Shown here one piece after another: positions 1 to 8,830 of a DNA stretch of 64,000 nucleotides. Position 1 is the first letter of the stretch, and each line of letters opens with the position of its first letter. The position numbers and the translations under genes were made by a program. The stretch comes from JAITWN01 sp964437335 (GTDB lineage: Bacteria; Pseudomonadota; Gammaproteobacteria; SZUA-140): assembly GCA_964437335.1 (NCBI GenBank), contig CAYTGL010000009.1:1-64000 (forward strand), written 5' to 3'. The notes below the pieces were generated by a model. The model was not told the DNA's origin. It ran no database searches and saw only the letters and a program-made list of their open reading frames with translations.

Positions 1-53
1 ATACCGGCCTGTCACGCCGGGGGTCGCGGGTTCGAGTCCCGTCCACTCCGCCA
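1..53 (+). tRNA. tRNA-Asp (GTC), 3' part
   Basis: The window opens inside a tRNA. The anticodon arm reads CCTGTCACGCCGG with anticodon GTC, followed by a T arm (GGTTCGAGTCCC) and a 3' end TCCGCCA with encoded CCA. The D arm and 5' acceptor strand lie before base 1. A tRNA-Asp just ahead of ppiD is a common gammaproteobacterial arrangement. Confidence 0.93.
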
Positions 54-143
54 ATGAAGTCAACAGGGCGCGCCTTGAGTCCACAGGCCATCAGGGTGCG
101 CCATTATTGACCAGCCAGCAGAAACCCGAAGAATCCAATCATC

Positions 144-2048
144 ATGCTGCAACTCATCCGCAATTATAGCAAGGGCGTCATCGCCTGGATCATCGTCGTG
201 CTCCTGATCATCCCGTTCGCGCTATGGGGCGTCAACGAGTACTTCACCGACGGCACCGGCGATGTCGTCGTCGCGAAGGTCGGTGATCGCGAAATCCAGT
301 CGCGTGAATTCCAGTCGCTCTATCAGCGGGAACTCGCGATTCGCAGGCAGGCCTCCCAGGGGAACTTCGATGCTTCCGATCCCGCGATCCGCCGCGAGGT
401 CCTCGATCGCCTGATCAATACCGAGGCGATGACGCAGGCTGCAGCAAAAGCCGGCTTTCGCATCAGCGATGAACGCCTGGCGCAGCAGATACGGTCAATG
501 CGCGAGTTCCAGACCGATGGCCGATTTGATCCCGCACTGTATGATCGTCTGTTGCGCGTTTCCGGCCTGTCGCGGGCGACGTTCGAGGAGAATCTTCGGC
601 GCGACCTGATTATGGAACAGTTGATCATCGGCATCGCCGAGTCCGCCGCACTGACCGATTACGAGCTTGACCGCTGGCTGCGCCTCAGCGGACAGCAGCG
701 TCGCTTCGGTTATCTGGTGCTGGAAGCGGCGGATTATATGAGTCTCGTCGAGGTCGGCGACGAGGATATTTCCCGATATTATCGCGAGAATATAAACCGC
801 TTCGAAGTCCCGGAACGGGTCAAGGCGGAATATGTCGAGCTGTCCCTCGGTGGTTTCCGGGATCAGATCGATGTCGACGAATCGACCCTGCGTCGCCTGT
901 ACGACGAACGTTCAGGCGCGTTTTCGGTCGGTGAGGAACGCCATGTCCGTCATATCCTGATCGCAGTCGACGACGGAGCCGATGCGGAATCGGTAAACCA
1001 GGCGCGTGAGCGCGCTGCGGATCTGCGCCGGCGCATCGACGGGGGCGAAGCGTTCGCTGACCTCGCGCGCGAGTATTCCGACGACAGCGGTTCCGCCGGA
1101 GATGGCGGCGACCTCGGTTTCATCTCTCGTGGCATGATGCCCAGCTCTTTCGAAGACGCGATGTTTGCGCTCGCAGAAGGTGGCGTCAGCGAGCCGGTCC
1201 AGTCCCCGTTCGGCCTGCATATTATCCGGGTCGATCGCATTCGTCCCGGCAGTACCCGTTCCTTCGAGGAGATGCGTGGCCAGCTCAGAGACGAGTATCT
1301 CAGCGCCCGGGCCGACGAGCGGTATTTCGAGCTGACGGAACAGCTGGCTGACCTGACCTTCGAGCATCCCGATACGCTGGCGACCGCCGCCGAGGAGCTC
1401 GATCTCGTGATTCACGAGACGGAGTACTTCAGCCGGGACCAGGGCCAGGGGATCGCATCGGAGCGGGATTTCCGTCAGGCCGCGTTCAGCAGCGATGTGT
1501 TCGAGGCCGGCAATAACAGCCCGCTGCTCAGCCTCGGCCAGGACAGGGTCCTTGTGTTGCGCATCCAGGACCGGCAGCCGGCCAGCCACCGGTCGCTGGA
1601 GGAAATCAGTAACCAGCTCGCCCGCGAATTGCGTGAGCAAGGCGCCGCGCGCATGGCCGAGGAAGAGGGCGAGCGGATCATCGAGCGCGTCGCGCAGGGC
1701 GAGTCGCTCGCGAAAATCGCCGTCGAACGCGGCCTCGTCTGGCGTTCCGAAGTACTCGCGACCCGGGATGAGGCTTCACTGCCGTTCGATATCCTGGGCG
1801 CGGTCTTTACGATGAAAAAGCCCGCGGGAGACCGGGCCCGCATCGAGGGCGCGAGCCAGTTGAGCGGGGACTACGCGATCATCGCGCTCCAGGAAGTCAT
1901 CGACGGCGTCCCCGAACAGATCTCCGGCGACGATCGCCGTCTCCAGCGCGACAACATCGCCCGCCTGTTGCAGGCGCGCGATACCGACGACCTGCTGCGT
2001 TCCCTCAAGGACCGCCTGGACGTCCGTATCTTCGAGAGCCGCCTGTAA
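144..2048 (+). CDS. ppiD: PpiD-type periplasmic folding chaperone with parvulin domain
   Basis: A 634-residue protein with one N-terminal membrane anchor (residues about 11-30, GVIAWIIVVLLIIPFALWGV) and a large periplasmic part. It has a SurA-like N-terminal chaperone region, a parvulin rotamase domain at about residues 264-365 (VRHILIAVDD at its start, GGDLGFISRGMMPSSFEDA in the middle, FGLHIIRV at its end) and a C-terminal region. Length and architecture match PpiD (about 620 residues), which assists folding of proteins leaving the Sec translocon at the outer face of the inner membrane. In E. coli the isomerase activity of PpiD is weak, so the chaperone role is the safer assignment. Confidence 0.93.
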   Translation: MLQLIRNYSKGVIAWIIVVLLIIPFALWGVNEYFTDGTGDVVVAKVGDREIQSREFQSLYQRELAIRRQASQGNFDASDPAIRREVLDRLINTEAMTQAAAKAGFRISDERLAQQIRSMREFQTDGRFDPALYDRLLRVSGLSRATFEENLRRDLIMEQLIIGIAESAALTDYELDRWLRLSGQQRRFGYLVLEAADYMSLVEVGDEDISRYYRENINRFEVPERVKAEYVELSLGGFRDQIDVDESTLRRLYDERSGAFSVGEERHVRHILIAVDDGADAESVNQARERAADLRRRIDGGEAFADLAREYSDDSGSAGDGGDLGFISRGMMPSSFEDAMFALAEGGVSEPVQSPFGLHIIRVDRIRPGSTRSFEEMRGQLRDEYLSARADERYFELTEQLADLTFEHPDTLATAAEELDLVIHETEYFSRDQGQGIASERDFRQAAFSSDVFEAGNNSPLLSLGQDRVLVLRIQDRQPASHRSLEEISNQLARELREQGAARMAEEEGERIIERVAQGESLAKIAVERGLVWRSEVLATRDEASLPFDILGAVFTMKKPAGDRARIEGASQLSGDYAIIALQEVIDGVPEQISGDDRRLQRDNIARLLQARDTDDLLRSLKDRLDVRIFESRL

Positions 2049-2129
2049 TCCGGGAACACTAGACTCATTGTCATCCTCCCGGAAGCTCGCTGAGTTTGCC
2101 GTCCCCGAAGTGTTCGCCAGAATTGCCTG

Positions 2130-3350
2130 TCAAACCGGATTTTTCCTTATCAGCCTGTCTATGACCGCGGCGCCGACCGCGTCTCCCCAGACGTTGACCG
2201 TCGTCCGGAAACGGTCCAGGAACCAGTCGACGGCGAGCAGCAGTGCGATGCCCTCGAGCGGCAGGCCGACGGCGTTCAGCACGATGACCAGCATGACGAG
2301 CCCGGCCTCCGGGATCCCGGCCGCGCCGATCGCCGCGAGCGTCGCGGTGATGAAGACGATCACCTGTGCCGTCAGTCCGAGTTCTATGCCGTAGGCCTGC
2401 GCGATGAACATCGCCGCCGCAGCCTCGTACAGCGCGGTTCCGTTCATGTTGATCGTGCAGCCGAGCGGCACGACGAAGCGCACGGCGCGCTCGTCGACGC
2501 CGTTTTCGCGGACGCATTCCATCGTCATCGGCAACGTCGCTACCGAACTCGCGGTGCCGAACGCGATGAACAGCGCCCGCAGCATGTTGACCAGGTAATC
2601 GAGGCCGCGTCCTGCGATGAAGAACAGGATCGCGAGCAGCACGACGAAATGGATCGTGAGTCCGCTTACGACGGTCAAGACATGCCAGCCGACCGCGGCG
2701 ATCTCGGCGACAAAGGCCTCGCCGCCGCCGGCCTGTCCGAGCCGGCCAGCGATCAGCGCGAAGATGCCGATCGGCGAGAAGTACATCAGCCAGATCACGA
2801 GCTTCATCATCGCGTCGTTGACGCCGGAGAAAAAATTGATGACCTGCCGGCCGCTTTCACCGAGCGTCGTCAGCGCGGCGCCGAAGAGGATCGCGAACAC
2901 GATCAACGGCAGTAACTGCATCTCCGCGGCCGACGCGACGATATTCGGCGAGATCAGCGACAGCAGGATGTCGCTGACGCCGGTCTCTTCCTTGCCGAGT
3001 ACGCTGGCCGGGATAGCGCTCTCATTGCCGAGATCAAGGCCGGCGCCGGGCCGGATCAGGTTGACCATGACCAGTCCGATGAAGACCGCGACGCCGGTGG
3101 TTACGAGAAAATAGCCCATCGTCACGCCGCCGATGCGGCCGAGCTTGCGGACGTCGCCGAGCGCGGCGATGCCGGAGATCACCGCCGCGAAGATCAGCGG
3201 GATGATCAGCATCTTGAGGGCGTTCAGGAACAGCGTGCCGAGCCAGGCCACGCTCTCCATCGCCGGTCCCCAGACCCAACCTGACACGATCCCGGCGATG
3301 ACGCCGATGACGATGAAAATCAGCAGAATAATCGCGTGGTTATGAGGCAT
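2130..3350 (-). CDS. Dicarboxylate/amino acid:cation symporter (DAACS family)
   Basis: A 406-residue multi-spanning membrane protein. The start is the ATG at 3350 (MPHNHAIILLIFIVIGVIAG); the frame stays open further upstream, but that extension runs into fabI in another frame and is Arg/His-rich. Family hallmarks are the serine-rich hairpin tip (GTASSVATLP) and the NMxGT signature, here PLGCTINMNGTALYEAAAA. The aspartate of the more usual NMDGT is Asn; in the archaeal homologue GltPh that Asp helps form a sodium site, so ion coupling may differ. The substrate (glutamate, aspartate or C4-dicarboxylate) cannot be set from sequence alone. It is downstream of fabI on the same strand with a 38-bp gap. 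Confidence 0.9.
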   Translation of the reverse strand: MPHNHAIILLIFIVIGVIAGIVSGWVWGPAMESVAWLGTLFLNALKMLIIPLIFAAVISGIAALGDVRKLGRIGGVTMGYFLVTTGVAVFIGLVMVNLIRPGAGLDLGNESAIPASVLGKEETGVSDILLSLISPNIVASAAEMQLLPLIVFAILFGAALTTLGESGRQVINFFSGVNDAMMKLVIWLMYFSPIGIFALIAGRLGQAGGGEAFVAEIAAVGWHVLTVVSGLTIHFVVLLAILFFIAGRGLDYLVNMLRALFIAFGTASSVATLPMTMECVRENGVDERAVRFVVPLGCTINMNGTALYEAAAAMFIAQAYGIELGLTAQVIVFITATLAAIGAAGIPEAGLVMLVIVLNAVGLPLEGIALLLAVDWFLDRFRTTVNVWGDAVGAAVIDRLIRKNPV

Positions 3351-3388
3351 GGCCTGGTTCGGAGTCGAAAGGCTGCCGCGACCGCGGA

Positions 3389-4171
3389 TCAGATCACGGC
3401 CATGCCCTGGATGTTGTATCCGCCGTCGACATAGAGAATCTCGCCTGTGATGCCGGAGGCCAGGTCCGAGCACAGGAACGCGGCGGCGTTGCCTACTTCA
3501 TCGATCGTGACATTGCGCCGCAAAGGGGAATTGTGCTCGGAATAATCGAGGAAGCTGCGGAAGTTGCTGATGCCCGCGGCCGCGAGCGTCTTGATCGGCC
3601 CGGCCGAGATCGCGTTTACGCGAGTGCCTTCCGGCCCGAGGTTGTGCGCCATGTAGCGAACGTTCGCCTCCAGGCTCGCCTTTGCGAGGCCCATGACGTT
3701 GTAGTTCGGAATCGCCCGTACCGCACCGAGATAGCTCAGTGTCAGCAGCGCGCCATTGCGGCCCTGCATCATGGTGCGGCCGGCCTTTGCCAGGGCGGCA
3801 AAACTGTAAGAGCTGATCTCGTGGGCGGCCCTGAAACCTTCGCGCGTGACGCAGTCGAGATAGGCGCCGTCAAGCTCCTCGCGCGGCGCGAAGGCGACAG
3901 AATGCACAATGATATCGAGGTGATCCCAGTAATCGTCGAGATGTTCGAACACGCCATCGATTTCTCCGTCGTCGCCGACGTCACAGCGGATCGCAATGTC
4001 GGAATCGAGCTCGGCTGCGAATTTCTCGACACGTCCCTGCAACTTTTCATTCTGAAACGTGAACGCGAGATCGGCGCCCTCGCGACGCATCGCGGTGGCG
4101 ATGCCCCAGGCGATCGACCGGTTGCTTGCGACGCCGACGATCAGCGCCCGCTTGCCTTGAAGGAATCCCAT
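3389..4171 (-). CDS. fabI: Enoyl-[acyl-carrier-protein] reductase (NADH) FabI
   Basis: A 260-residue short-chain dehydrogenase of the FabI type, which reduces trans-2-enoyl-ACP in the last step of each fatty-acid elongation cycle. Visible features are the N-terminal nucleotide-binding segment (LIVGVASNRSIAWGIA), the Tyr-x6-Lys catalytic pair (YNVMGLAK), the SAGPIKTLAAAGI segment and the C-terminal GEILYVDGGYNIQG. Length matches E. coli FabI (262). It is cytoplasmic. It is transcribed divergently from the ABC ATPase gene at 4322; the 150 bp between them must hold both promoters. Confidence 0.96.
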   Translation of the reverse strand: MGFLQGKRALIVGVASNRSIAWGIATAMRREGADLAFTFQNEKLQGRVEKFAAELDSDIAIRCDVGDDGEIDGVFEHLDDYWDHLDIIVHSVAFAPREELDGAYLDCVTREGFRAAHEISSYSFAALAKAGRTMMQGRNGALLTLSYLGAVRAIPNYNVMGLAKASLEANVRYMAHNLGPEGTRVNAISAGPIKTLAAAGISNFRSFLDYSEHNSPLRRNVTIDEVGNAAAFLCSDLASGITGEILYVDGGYNIQGMAVI

Positions 4172-4321
4172 AGCATTTCCCTGTGAGTATTTACCGATAT
4201 AAGGTGGTGTTTGGCCGGCTTAATTGTTGTCTAATAGAGCCTGTACGAACCATCGGGGATAATAACAGGTTTTGGATGAATATCGAACCGTGGGCGGGCC
4301 GACGCCAGAGGCAGGATCCGG

Positions 4322-6346
4322 GTGCAAATGAATGACACGCTGCTGAGGGTCGAAGGCCTCAGCATCAGTTTCGATACGGGGCACGGCGACGTGCGCGCGG
4401 TCGACGATGTCAGTTTCGAGATTCGGCGGGGCGAGACCTTTGCATTGCTCGGCGAATCAGGCAGCGGAAAGTCCATGACTGCGCTGTCGATCATGCGCCT
4501 CGTGCCCGAACCGGCAGGGCGCATCGGCGCCGGCCGTGTGCTTTTTGACGGCAGGGACCTGATGGCGCTGCCGGAATCCGGAATGCGCGCAGTGCGCGGC
4601 CAGCGCATAGCGATGATCTTCCAGGAGCCGATGACGTCGCTGAACCCGGTTCTGACGGTAGGCGAGCAAATCGCCGAGGTCGTGCGCATGCGTCGCGGCA
4701 CTGGCGCCGCCGAAACCAGGCAAGCGGTGCTGGGGCTGCTCGCGGCAGTCGGCATCGCCGATGCCGGGCGCCGTCATGATGATTACCCGCATCAGCTCTC
4801 CGGCGGCATGAAGCAGCGCGTAATGATCGCGATTGCGCTGGCCGGCGACCCCGATATCCTGATCGCGGACGAGCCGACAACGGCGCTGGACGTGACGATA
4901 CAGGCGCAGGTGCTCGATCTGCTGAAGGTCTTGCAGCGCGATCGCGGCATGGCGATGCTGCTGATTACGCATGATCTCGGTGTCGTCGCGGAAAATGCCG
5001 ACCGTGTCGCGGTGATGTATGCGGGCCGTATCGTCGAGCAGGCGACCGCTACGCGCTTTTTCGCCGAACCCGCGCATCCCTACAGCCGCAAGCTCTTCGA
5101 GTCGCAGCCGGATATCCGCAAGCGCAGTCAGCCGCTCGCCGTGATCCCCGGCAGTGTGACAGCACACCCCGCTGATGTTCGCGCATGCTGCTTCGCGGGC
5201 CGCTGCGAGTCCGCATGGGCGCCCTGCCACGAATCCGAACCGCCCTGGATTCGCTTGTCCGCGGAGCAGGAGACACGCTGTTTTCTGCACGATCCCCGCT
5301 TCGCGGCGCGGGTCGCGCCTCTGAAGCCTGCCCCGTATACAGTCGGGCGGCTGCGCGTGGCCGCTGGCGAAGGCCCAGTCCTGCTCGACGTCCGCAACCT
5401 CGAGGTAAGTTTCCCTATTCAGAGGGGTTTGCTGCGACGCGTCGTCGGCCAGGTGCGCGCCGTGGACGGGGTGTCGTTCGATATCGCTCGCGGGAAGACG
5501 CTCGCGCTGGTCGGTGAATCGGGGTGCGGAAAAACCACGACCGGCAAGGCGGTCGTCCAACTGGTGCGTCCGACCGCCGGCAGCGTGCTGTTCGATGGAG
5601 CGGACCTGGCCCGGGTCGGCGCGGCGGAATTGCGCCGTCGCCGCGCGGACCTTCAGATCATCTTTCAGGACCCGTATTCCTCGATGAATCCGCGCATGAG
5701 GATCGGCGATATCATCGCAGAGGGGATGATTACGCTGGGACTCGAGCATGATCCCGCCGCGCGCCGGGCGAAAACCGGGGAGCTGCTACGTCAGGTGGGA
5801 CTCGACCCGGCGGGGGTCGACCGCTATCCGCACGAGTTCTCCGGCGGTCAGCGCCAGCGCATCTGTATAGCCCGCGCGCTCGCGGTCAGGCCGCGCCTGC
5901 TGGTCTGCGACGAACCGACCAGCGCGCTCGACATTTCGGTACAGGCCCAGATACTGAACCTGCTGCGTTCGCTGCAGGACGAGATCGGCCTCACCTATCT
6001 TTTCATAACCCACAACCTGTCGGTGGTGTCCTGGCTTGCCGATGAAGTCGCCGTCATGTATCTCGGCAGGATCGTCGAGCATGGCCGGGTCGACGAGGTG
6101 CTGAATCATCCCGGGCATCCGTATACGCAGGCGCTGCTGGCGGCGATACCGGTCATTGATCCGCTACGCCGACGCGATATCCTGCGCCTGCCGGGCGAAC
6201 TGCCGTCGCCGGCGAATCCGCCGCCGGGCTGCCACTTCCACCAGCGCTGCCCGCAGGCGATGTCGCAATGTCGTGAACATTATCCTGACGCCGTGTCACT
6301 CAGCCCGACTCATGAGGTCCGCTGTTTTCTCCATGGTGCAGGTTGA
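4322..6346 (+). CDS. Fused double ATP-binding subunit of an oligopeptide-type ABC importer (YejF-like)
   Basis: A 674-residue protein carrying two complete ABC ATPase halves. The first has Walker A GESGSGKS, signature LSGGMKQR and Walker B ILIADEPTTALD; the second has Walker A GESGCGKTT, signature FSGGQRQR and LLVCDEPTSALD. Each half ends in the Cys-containing oligopeptide-transporter C-terminal motif (RACCFAGRCESAWAPC and GCHFHQRCPQAMSQC). This is the DppD-DppF fusion layout of YejF, which energises peptide import. No permease or binding-protein gene is adjacent, so partners must be elsewhere. The start at 4322 or the in-frame ATG at 4328 are both possible. Confidence 0.92.
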   Translation: MQMNDTLLRVEGLSISFDTGHGDVRAVDDVSFEIRRGETFALLGESGSGKSMTALSIMRLVPEPAGRIGAGRVLFDGRDLMALPESGMRAVRGQRIAMIFQEPMTSLNPVLTVGEQIAEVVRMRRGTGAAETRQAVLGLLAAVGIADAGRRHDDYPHQLSGGMKQRVMIAIALAGDPDILIADEPTTALDVTIQAQVLDLLKVLQRDRGMAMLLITHDLGVVAENADRVAVMYAGRIVEQATATRFFAEPAHPYSRKLFESQPDIRKRSQPLAVIPGSVTAHPADVRACCFAGRCESAWAPCHESEPPWIRLSAEQETRCFLHDPRFAARVAPLKPAPYTVGRLRVAAGEGPVLLDVRNLEVSFPIQRGLLRRVVGQVRAVDGVSFDIARGKTLALVGESGCGKTTTGKAVVQLVRPTAGSVLFDGADLARVGAAELRRRRADLQIIFQDPYSSMNPRMRIGDIIAEGMITLGLEHDPAARRAKTGELLRQVGLDPAGVDRYPHEFSGGQRQRICIARALAVRPRLLVCDEPTSALDISVQAQILNLLRSLQDEIGLTYLFITHNLSVVSWLADEVAVMYLGRIVEHGRVDEVLNHPGHPYTQALLAAIPVIDPLRRRDILRLPGELPSPANPPPGCHFHQRCPQAMSQCREHYPDAVSLSPTHEVRCFLHGAG

Positions 6347-6391
6347 TCAAGACCCGGGGCGCCCGGCGCTGACGGGGACTGTCGTGATGCC

Positions 6392-8725
6392 TCAGTCCGG
6401 ATCTTCGTGCAGTCGCCCGGCCAGGCGATGGACTTCTGCAAGCGAGGTCTTGCGCATGCGCGCGAAGTGCAGCGCGCTTTCGGTGATCGATGTCATGCCT
6501 TCCGCGATCGCCTGTTTTTCGATAGCGGCTGCCGGCGTCTTGTCGGAGATCAGCGCCTGAATGCCGGAACTGATACTCATCAGTTCGAAGACCGCCTGCT
6601 CTCCGAAGTACCCGGTATGATTGCAATGTGAGCAGCCGGTGCCCCGGAAAAAGACCTCGTCGTCGCCAACACCGAGCCGGTTCCGGATCGCGGGCGATAT
6701 TCCCTCTTCCTCGACGCAGAACAGGCAGTTGAGGCGCAGCAGGTGCTGGGCCAATACGCCAACCAGTGTCGAATTCAGGAGTCGCGGGGCAAGGCCTGCG
6801 TCGATCAGCGTCTCTACTGCCTGCGCGGCATTGATGGCATGCAGCTTGCCGAGTACGAGGCTGCCGTTCAGCGCGCATTCCGCGGCGGTCTGGAGCGCGC
6901 GGGAGTTATGGAGATCATCGATCATGACAATGCGCGGGTTCATTCCCTTGATCTGTCCGAGCGCGGTCGGCAGGTCCCTGCCCTGGATCTGGTGGATACC
7001 ATTCATGTAGTACTTGACCGGCGTCTCGATCGTCACGATGTCGAGCCGCATTGAGTGTAACTCGCGAAGCGCCGCATAGAGGGTCCGGGTTTTACCGGAT
7101 CCTTTCGCCCCGGTGATGATGACCAGGCTGTAACTCTTGCTCAGCATCTCGAGCAGCGACTGCTGCTCGCGGTGGTCGAGACCGATGCCGGTGACCGGCG
7201 CCAGCCGGGTAATCTCGTTCAGCACGCGAATGATCGCGCCGTCCTGCATGCCTTCGGGGCCGAGCGTGATGCGCAGTTCAATTGCACAGTCGCCGCTGAG
7301 CATGCAGGCGCGGCCCTGGCGAGGCCCGCCCGTCGGCGATGCATCGATGTTGCCCATTACCGCGAGACGATTGATGATCGCCGGCAGCAGCATGTCGCTG
7401 ATTCTTCTGACCGGGATCAGCTTGCCGTCGATACGGAACAACAGGTTCGCATGACTGCCTGCCGGGATTATATGGATATCGCTCGCATTTCGCTCGATCG
7501 CGTCAATGATCGTATTGCCGACAAAGCTGGAAATGGCCTTCGCCATCGATGGCTGATCGTTTTCATGCCGCTGTTCCGCGGGCTTGAGGCGTTGTCGGAT
7601 CGACGTCGCCAGCGAGGCCTCGTCGATCGCGGTCGCCGAGGACGGTGTTCCGTAATATTTGTTGATCGCCCAGGCGAGGTCATCGCGCGTCGCTATCGTC
7701 GGCTCGATCTTGTACTGGGTCATGAATCTGAGCAGCGTGACCGCTTCCGTATTTGAAGGGTCGTCTATCGCGATGACCAGGCGATCGTTGTGCAGTAACA
7801 GCGGGATCAGCGCATGCTTGCGCGCAATATCGGCAGGCACCAGATTCAGACAGCCGATGTCGATGAAGAAATTTCTCAGCAGCACGAACGGCATGCCGAA
7901 CTTGTGAGCGAGCGCGGAGAAGATTTCCTCGGCCTTGACCGTGCCCATGCTTACGAGGATCTCTCCGAGACGTTTCGAGCCGTCGCGCTTCTGGCCGGCC
8001 AGCGCGGCTTCGAGTTGCTCGGGCAAGATGATGCCGTCCTCGACCAGCATCTCGCCGATGCGCTTGCTCGCCAGCAGGTCGTCTGCCGGGGGGGCGGGTG
8101 ACTCGAGTTTCTGCTGGAGTTGCCGGATGTCCTGCACCGCAGATTTTCGTCCCCTGCTGTCAGACTTGCGGCGTCTTGGCGACGGTTTGGCTTCCGCGCC
8201 GGACTGCGCCGACTCCGGCGGTTTTACCGAACCATGCCGGAGTTCTTCGGGCTTGTTCTGTCCGATCGAATATTTCTTGACGACCTTCGCCGGGATGAAC
8301 AGCCGGGAAATATGGTCGGCGCCGATTACCTGGAACAGGTGGATGCCGATCTCATCGACGAAGGAGCCGCGGGTGCGGCCGGAGATGCTCCGGCCGTCAA
8401 TGAAAACGATCCGGAATTCCTGTACATCCCTCGGCATCACTACTTCGCCGCCGCGGGCTTCCAGGGGATGTTTTTCGCGGTTGACCGGCAGCTTGTTGAT
8501 GAAATTGAGGTGCCTCAGGCGAGAAAACTCTATGTATATTCGGTTGTTGGCCTTGCCTATCAGGGTCATGGTGGCCTGGGGTCCATCGAGTCCGGCCAGA
8601 CGGCCCGACACGGTCTTGCCATCCATCAGCGTCGCAACGACCGGCGCGTCGTGCAGGTCGCCTTCCGAGATGGTCGAGCGCAGTGGAGAGATCGGGAGAT
8701 CGATTACCCTGCTGATCGGGCTCAT
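6392..8725 (-). CDS. GspE/PilB-like ATPase with MshEN (c-di-GMP-binding type) domain
   Basis: A 777-residue protein. Residues 25-155 contain two similar segments with DGKTVSGR and DGRSISGR that I cannot assign to a named domain. Residues 222-275 carry two MshEN-like motifs; the first (222-245) matches the RLGxxL-x10-LxxxLxxQ pattern known to bind cyclic di-GMP. The C-terminal secretion-ATPase domain has SDIHIIP (415-421), Walker A GAKGSGKT (539-546), a LHAINA histidine box and a CxxC...CxxC zinc motif (667/670, 698/701). Walker B is aberrant: MIDDLHN replaces the usual MIGEIRD. No pilin or type II secretion gene is nearby. It lies downstream of the HD-GYP gene on the same strand, so a c-di-GMP-responsive function is inferred. 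Confidence 0.85.
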   Translation of the reverse strand: MSPISRVIDLPISPLRSTISEGDLHDAPVVATLMDGKTVSGRLAGLDGPQATMTLIGKANNRIYIEFSRLRHLNFINKLPVNREKHPLEARGGEVVMPRDVQEFRIVFIDGRSISGRTRGSFVDEIGIHLFQVIGADHISRLFIPAKVVKKYSIGQNKPEELRHGSVKPPESAQSGAEAKPSPRRRKSDSRGRKSAVQDIRQLQQKLESPAPPADDLLASKRIGEMLVEDGIILPEQLEAALAGQKRDGSKRLGEILVSMGTVKAEEIFSALAHKFGMPFVLLRNFFIDIGCLNLVPADIARKHALIPLLLHNDRLVIAIDDPSNTEAVTLLRFMTQYKIEPTIATRDDLAWAINKYYGTPSSATAIDEASLATSIRQRLKPAEQRHENDQPSMAKAISSFVGNTIIDAIERNASDIHIIPAGSHANLLFRIDGKLIPVRRISDMLLPAIINRLAVMGNIDASPTGGPRQGRACMLSGDCAIELRITLGPEGMQDGAIIRVLNEITRLAPVTGIGLDHREQQSLLEMLSKSYSLVIITGAKGSGKTRTLYAALRELHSMRLDIVTIETPVKYYMNGIHQIQGRDLPTALGQIKGMNPRIVMIDDLHNSRALQTAAECALNGSLVLGKLHAINAAQAVETLIDAGLAPRLLNSTLVGVLAQHLLRLNCLFCVEEEGISPAIRNRLGVGDDEVFFRGTGCSHCNHTGYFGEQAVFELMSISSGIQALISDKTPAAAIEKQAIAEGMTSITESALHFARMRKTSLAEVHRLAGRLHEDPD

Positions 8726-8830
8726 TATATCCGTGTCCTTCTAGTCGTCTCGAGAGAGAAATTCCGCCAGCGGCCCTGGCTTACCCGACTGTATCGGCAC
8801 CTGCGGTCAAAATTTCTAGTCCGCAGGCGG

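Noticed and set aside
4457..5749. A 430-codon frame on the - strand
   Set aside because: It is antisense to the fused ABC ATPase, which carries two full sets of Walker and signature motifs.
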